From positions 60,815 to 124,814 of the forward strand of contig PBUB01000011.1 in assembly GCA_002729885.1 (NCBI GenBank): DNA of 64,000 bases, written 5' to 3'. A program made the position numbers and the translations under genes. The notes below the pieces were generated by a model that was not told the origin of the DNA, ran no database searches, and saw only the letters and a list, made by a program, of their open reading frames with translations. Positions 60,928 through 64,000 of this stretch are shown piece by piece (position 1 is the stretch's first letter; every line of letters starts with the position of its first letter). This DNA is from Spirochaetaceae bacterium. Its GTDB lineage: Bacteria > Spirochaetota > Leptospiria > Leptospirales > Leptonemataceae.

Positions 60928-61919
60928 TATTCTTCGTCCAGGATTCGCAGCATTTCTACCACCGGTACTTTCAATTCGCTTTCATACCTGGGTCCCCGGG
61001 ATTCCCCTGCGCATAACTTATCCAGAGGCTCCTTTAGAGAACCCTTTGGGCTTGAATCCAGAAAATGGACAGAGGAACTCAGCATGGCGCAAAAGCGAGT
61101 AAGGCTGTGTCTGTGGGGGCCAAAGTGGTTTCGATCCTTTAGAAGTTCCAGGCCATCAAGAAGAGCGGATCTCAATTCCTGGCGGATTTCTTTCTGTCGA
61201 TGGGCGGCAAGATTTTTTAACCATTGCGGGTTCGTCCGGCCTGGCTGTTCAAGCTGCGCAAGATCAAGAAAGAAGACATAGCTTTCTCCATGAAGCTCGC
61301 ATTCCTGATACGAGTGCCATTGCGCCTCCGACAGGAGGCTACGGGAAATGATCCCTCGGCCATTCAGTATCTTGACTTTGAATGCCGGACATTCCAGAAC
61401 ATCCTCGACGATTCGATCCTCTTCCTCGAATCGCTGCCAGATGGGACGTGAACGCTTTCGACTATAGCGATAATCCAGCGTGCGAAGAGGTAGGCTTGCT
61501 AAATCCAGAGTCATGACAACCAGGGACAGGCCCGCGGTGGGCAGAGCCATAAACAGGTTGATAGTGGCATATTGGCCAATACCATCCACGTTCTGGGAAT
61601 GTGACCAATCGAAGAACACATGTTCCCTGGTTTTATAACCGCCCTCTTTGATTCGCATCACACTCCGAATGGCCTCTCCTTCCTGTAGATACGTTTCAAA
61701 ATGAATCAGGCGATAGACACTCTGCGACCTGATGGTGATAGTTATGGTTTCATCAGAACCGAGTTGCGCCTGACTCTGGAAGCGATTCATCCAGAATTCC
61801 CTGGTTTCATAGGTTTCAATCAGTCTGTCCGGCTGCTTACGGTACTCGGTATCGACCTTGAAGGACAGGCAAGACAGAGACAGAAATGACAAAGCCAGTA
61901 GAAGTATCTTTCGGGGCAT
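60927..61919 (-). CDS. Large lipoprotein, cassette copy B
   Basis: The 330-residue protein has a lipoprotein signal (ILLLALSFLSLSCLSF, cysteine near 17). It shares order and spacing with the protein at 59285: an N-terminal beta-rich region, the hydrophobic TINLFMALPTAGLSLVVMTL stretch, an N-G-R-G-I-I motif, a cysteine in ECELHGESY, and the helical tail GLELLKDRNHFGPHRHSLTR. The long hydrophobic stretch suggests membrane insertion or a buried helix. I find no enzyme motif. It is the first gene of the copy B cassette; a gap of about 100 bases separates the copies. Confidence 0.8.
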   Translation of the reverse strand: MPRKILLLALSFLSLSCLSFKVDTEYRKQPDRLIETYETREFWMNRFQSQAQLGSDETITITIRSQSVYRLIHFETYLQEGEAIRSVMRIKEGGYKTREHVFFDWSHSQNVDGIGQYATINLFMALPTAGLSLVVMTLDLASLPLRTLDYRYSRKRSRPIWQRFEEEDRIVEDVLECPAFKVKILNGRGIISRSLLSEAQWHSYQECELHGESYVFFLDLAQLEQPGRTNPQWLKNLAAHRQKEIRQELRSALLDGLELLKDRNHFGPHRHSLTRFCAMLSSSVHFLDSSPKGSLKEPLDKLCAGESRGPRYESELKVPVVEMLRILDEE

Positions 61920-62046
61920 AAGGATTCTACGATTTAAGGGATGTCACCGGCCCGGATCCTCCCCGATCCGGACCAAACAAAAAACGCGTTCACCGGTCCG
62001 CATACCGTTGCGCCTTTCGACGAGACAACAGAGGTAAGCGTTCAAA

Positions 62047-62076
62047 ACAAAAAAGCCCTCCACATGGGAGGGCTTT
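62047..62076 (-). terminator. Intrinsic terminator after the LysM lipoprotein gene
   Basis: AAAGCCCTCC and GGAGGGCTTT form a ten-base-pair stem with a five-base loop, and on the reverse strand are followed by a run of T residues (TTTTTGTTTT). It lies about 60 bases after the LysM-lipoprotein stop and would end that transcript. Confidence 0.85.
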
Positions 62077-62133
62077 CGTGCCATCTAGCCGGAGCGGATT
62101 CATAGATCCGCTGTGGCTGAACTGAATTTTAGA

Positions 62134-63489
62134 TTACTCTACGTTCTCTCGATCCATGTCAGTGGAATCAGAAGAATCCATATCTTCCACTTCTTCCTTT
62201 TCAGGCTTTGTAATAGGGCCTGTTTTTGGAGGAATGTCGAATACCTGACCGGGATAAATCAGATTGGGATTCTTGATCTTATCTTGATTGGCCTGATAGA
62301 TTCTCTTCCACAGGAATGGGTTCCCGTAGTTTTCGCGCAGTCCGGAGATTCTCCATAGAGTATCTGCAGGTCGGCGCTTTTTAACGGTGTACTTCTTCCA
62401 GCCTTCAGGGGAAGTAGTATCGGTGTTTCTCTCAGCAATTGCAGTGCCGGTTTTCTCGGCCACTACCTGAGCCAGACGCAGAGCTTCTTTGGACTCGGCG
62501 ATAGATTCTTCGTAGTTCTCATCGTTCAGATTGGTGCCAGCTTCAGTCAGGGCTTCCTTAGCAGCTCGCAGGAATTCTCCCACGCTTTGCACCTCGGCCT
62601 GACTACCTCTGCGCTTGAAACCAGCGAATTGCTTGTCTGCGCTTCCCACGGCTAGATCCGCTTCAGCTTTTAGCTTTTTCGCATAGGCTGGCAGAGCAGC
62701 CTCCAGAGCGGCACGAGCCAGTTCTTCGGACTTCTCGATGGACATAGCACCATCTTTTAGCATATCATCGTTGATTAGATCTCTAGCGTTCTGAATCTCT
62801 TCTTGAGCTGCTGCATACTCTTCTGGAGCAGTTTTCTCTGCTTCATAGGAGCGAGCTTTCTCGAGAATGGATTCTGCGCCAGACAGACTGGATAGCAGCT
62901 GATCTTTCTGGGCCAGAGCGGTAGCTCTCGCTTTTGCGGCTGCATCCTGCGATTGCTGATAGTTCTGATAGGCTACTCGATATTGATCCAGAATGTTTCC
63001 GGATTCTACCGCAGTTACTGCATCACCTTGATCTGCTGCGCCGCTTTGAGCATCTTTTGCTTTTGCATGCTCATCATCGCCTTTTTCTTTTAACAGTTTG
63101 GCAGACTCGAAGTCATCGGTTGCCAGTTTCTCTGCATAGGCTTCATCGGCGCTGGCGATCAGCTCCTCGGCTTTCTTCTCCATGTCTGCTGTATAAGGAC
63201 CTACTGAGTCCAGACGCGCTTTTGTGGCAGTAGCATCTGCAGCCAGAGCCGTGGCCTTCGCGGCATCGTTCTCTCCGGCCGCCAGTTGATCGTGAGCTTC
63301 TTTGAGGCTGGTAACAGCCGCATCAAACTCATCGGATGCATGTTTTTCTGCCTCTTCTTGCTGCGCCAGGCCGATCTCCTGACGAGCATCGCTCAGTTCC
63401 TTTACAGGAGCTGTGCTGGCGCATTGCATTACGAACAGCGCCAGTGCACCCACCATTGCGGGTTTCAGAAAACTTGCTATATTTCCCAT
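62134..63489 (-). CDS. Coiled-coil lipoprotein with C-terminal LysM domain
   Basis: The 451-residue protein has a lipoprotein signal (GALALFVMQCAST) and a long alanine- and glutamate-rich helical region of about 330 residues with heptad-like repeats (KKAEELIASADEAYAEKLAT). It ends in a LysM domain: PADTLWRISGLRENYGNPFL with KRIYQANQDKIKNPNLIYPG. An acidic tail rich in Asp and Ser follows. The ribosome-binding site GGAGG lies five bases before the ATG, and codon use is strongly biased, so it is probably one of the most abundant envelope proteins. It likely spans from the membrane anchor to the peptidoglycan. Leptospiral LysM lipoproteins of this type are surface or periplasmic. Confidence 0.88.
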   Translation of the reverse strand: MGNIASFLKPAMVGALALFVMQCASTAPVKELSDARQEIGLAQQEEAEKHASDEFDAAVTSLKEAHDQLAAGENDAAKATALAADATATKARLDSVGPYTADMEKKAEELIASADEAYAEKLATDDFESAKLLKEKGDDEHAKAKDAQSGAADQGDAVTAVESGNILDQYRVAYQNYQQSQDAAAKARATALAQKDQLLSSLSGAESILEKARSYEAEKTAPEEYAAAQEEIQNARDLINDDMLKDGAMSIEKSEELARAALEAALPAYAKKLKAEADLAVGSADKQFAGFKRRGSQAEVQSVGEFLRAAKEALTEAGTNLNDENYEESIAESKEALRLAQVVAEKTGTAIAERNTDTTSPEGWKKYTVKKRRPADTLWRISGLRENYGNPFLWKRIYQANQDKIKNPNLIYPGQVFDIPPKTGPITKPEKEEVEDMDSSDSTDMDRENVE

Positions 63490-63521
63490 TTGTTCCTCCA
63501 GATAGTTGCAGGATCCTCATT

Positions 63522-63555
63522 AAATAAAATGGCCGACTTTCGGGGAGCCGGCCAT
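63522..63555 (-). terminator. Intrinsic terminator after the STAS gene
   Basis: On the reverse strand ATGGCCG (63555-63549) and CGGCCAT (63535-63529) form a seven-base-pair stem with a 13-base loop and are followed by TTTATTTA. It lies 36 bases after the STAS-gene stop and 33 bases before the LysM-lipoprotein start, so the two genes probably have separate transcripts. Confidence 0.7.
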
Positions 63556-63591
63556 CTCTGCTTCACGGGATCCATCTTCCCGAACGGGATA

Positions 63592-63930
63592 TCAAGACTT
63601 GAATGCAGCCAGTGCATCCGCCTCGGAATCATAGATTTCAAAGAAAGATGTTAGCTTGGTTAGCTCAAATACCTTTCTTACTGACCCGGATACATTCGTG
63701 ATCTTCAGTCCACCCTGATATTTCTTCAGGTTGGATAGACTGGAGATCAGAGCTCCAATACCGGACGAGTCAATGTAGGATACGCGATCCAAATTGATTA
63801 CAACATTATACTTTTTCTCTTCAATGAGCTTATTGATCAGCTCTTTAATCTCTGGTGCATTGTAGAGATCGATCTCCCCGTTTACATCCAGAATGACTAT
63901 GTCGCCGCTTTCTCTTCTGGAAATTTCCAT
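63592..63930 (-). CDS. STAS-domain anti-sigma-factor antagonist
   Basis: The 112-residue single-domain protein has the STAS fold, with the phosphorylatable serine in DRVSYIDSSGIGALIS near residues 48-63 and the closing KVFELTKLTSFFEIYDSE. It resembles SpoIIAA, which releases a sigma factor by binding its anti-sigma kinase. The partner kinase and phosphatase are not in the window. The amino-terminal MEISRRESGDIVILDVNGEI is typical. AGGAC upstream serves as the ribosome-binding site at a slightly long spacing. Confidence 0.93.
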   Translation of the reverse strand: MEISRRESGDIVILDVNGEIDLYNAPEIKELINKLIEEKKYNVVINLDRVSYIDSSGIGALISSLSNLKKYQGGLKITNVSGSVRKVFELTKLTSFFEIYDSEADALAAFKS

Positions 63931-64000
63931 AACTGACTGTCCTGAAAAACCCCGTTAATTTTTGTTTTCCTGAGATGATAACCAGGATAGGTGGCTGTCA

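Noticed and set aside
1..64000. Prophage, insertion sequence or integrative element
   Set aside because: No integrase, transposase, phage structural gene or target-site repeat was seen; gene content is uniform and chromosomal.

Overview
The window looks like chromosomal DNA of a spirochaete of the Leptospira/Leptonema/Turneriella group (order Leptospirales). The evidence is a fused hemC-hemD gene next to hemA, a TlyC-type CNNM/CBS protein, a FliG paralogue, many lipoproteins with relaxed spirochaetal lipoboxes, and outer-membrane machinery (TonB-type proteins, FadL and BtuB). Base composition looks close to 50% GC by eye, which is higher than Leptospira itself and fits a Leptonema- or Turneriella-like relative. 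This assignment is inference. I see no tRNA or rRNA gene, insertion sequence, prophage or CRISPR array.

Layout. 0-7.4 kb: housekeeping (rarA, tmk, a PduO-type cobalamin adenosyltransferase, a bifunctional-nuclease/UVR protein, a DUF4416 protein) plus an unusual AAA ATPase. 7.4-15.8 kb: a long leader with a promoter-like A-rich tract and a dyad, then an operon of two very large orphan lipoproteins and a FadL-type channel. 16-25 kb: an OmpA-like lipoprotein, a DUF1566 lipoprotein, a HAD hydrolase, a DedA/ATP-grasp fusion, a DinB-like protein, an ECF sigma factor with its NrsF-type anti-sigma factor, divergent fliG, and a chemoreceptor. 25-29 kb: a cobalamin riboswitch controls a BtuB-type TonB-dependent receptor and a beta-propeller lipoprotein. 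29-35 kb: hemA, hemCD and a class A penicillin-binding protein, followed by an array of 61-bp tandem repeats. 35-45 kb: a TonB-like protein coupled to ruvB, an RsmI-like methylase, a HAD phosphatase, two LysM/M23 peptidases, a PLP enzyme, a CPBP protease, a small TonB protein and an RluA pseudouridine synthase. 45-56 kb: acyl-CoA dehydrogenase, TlyC, map, small membrane and lipoproteins, a HET-C-like secreted protein, a DUF2314 protein, and a flavoprotein reductase/cyclopropane-fatty-acid-synthase pair. 56-64 kb: a periplasmic-binding/GGDEF/EAL phosphodiesterase, two tandem copies of a two-gene lipoprotein cassette, a coiled-coil LysM lipoprotein and a STAS protein.

The strongest candidates for something new are four. 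(1) The riboswitch-BtuB-propeller lipoprotein unit looks like a spirochaetal counterpart of BtuB/BtuG cobalamin capture. (2) The duplicated lipoprotein cassette at 58.7-61.9 kb belongs to no family I recognise. (3) The DedA/ATP-grasp fusion combines two domains that normally occur apart. (4) The giant lipoprotein/FadL operon has a promoter-proximal dyad. The 61-bp repeats keep two potential hairpins despite sequence change. Reading-frame starts were chosen from ribosome-binding sites, promoters, signal peptides and overlaps; doubtful cases are marked.
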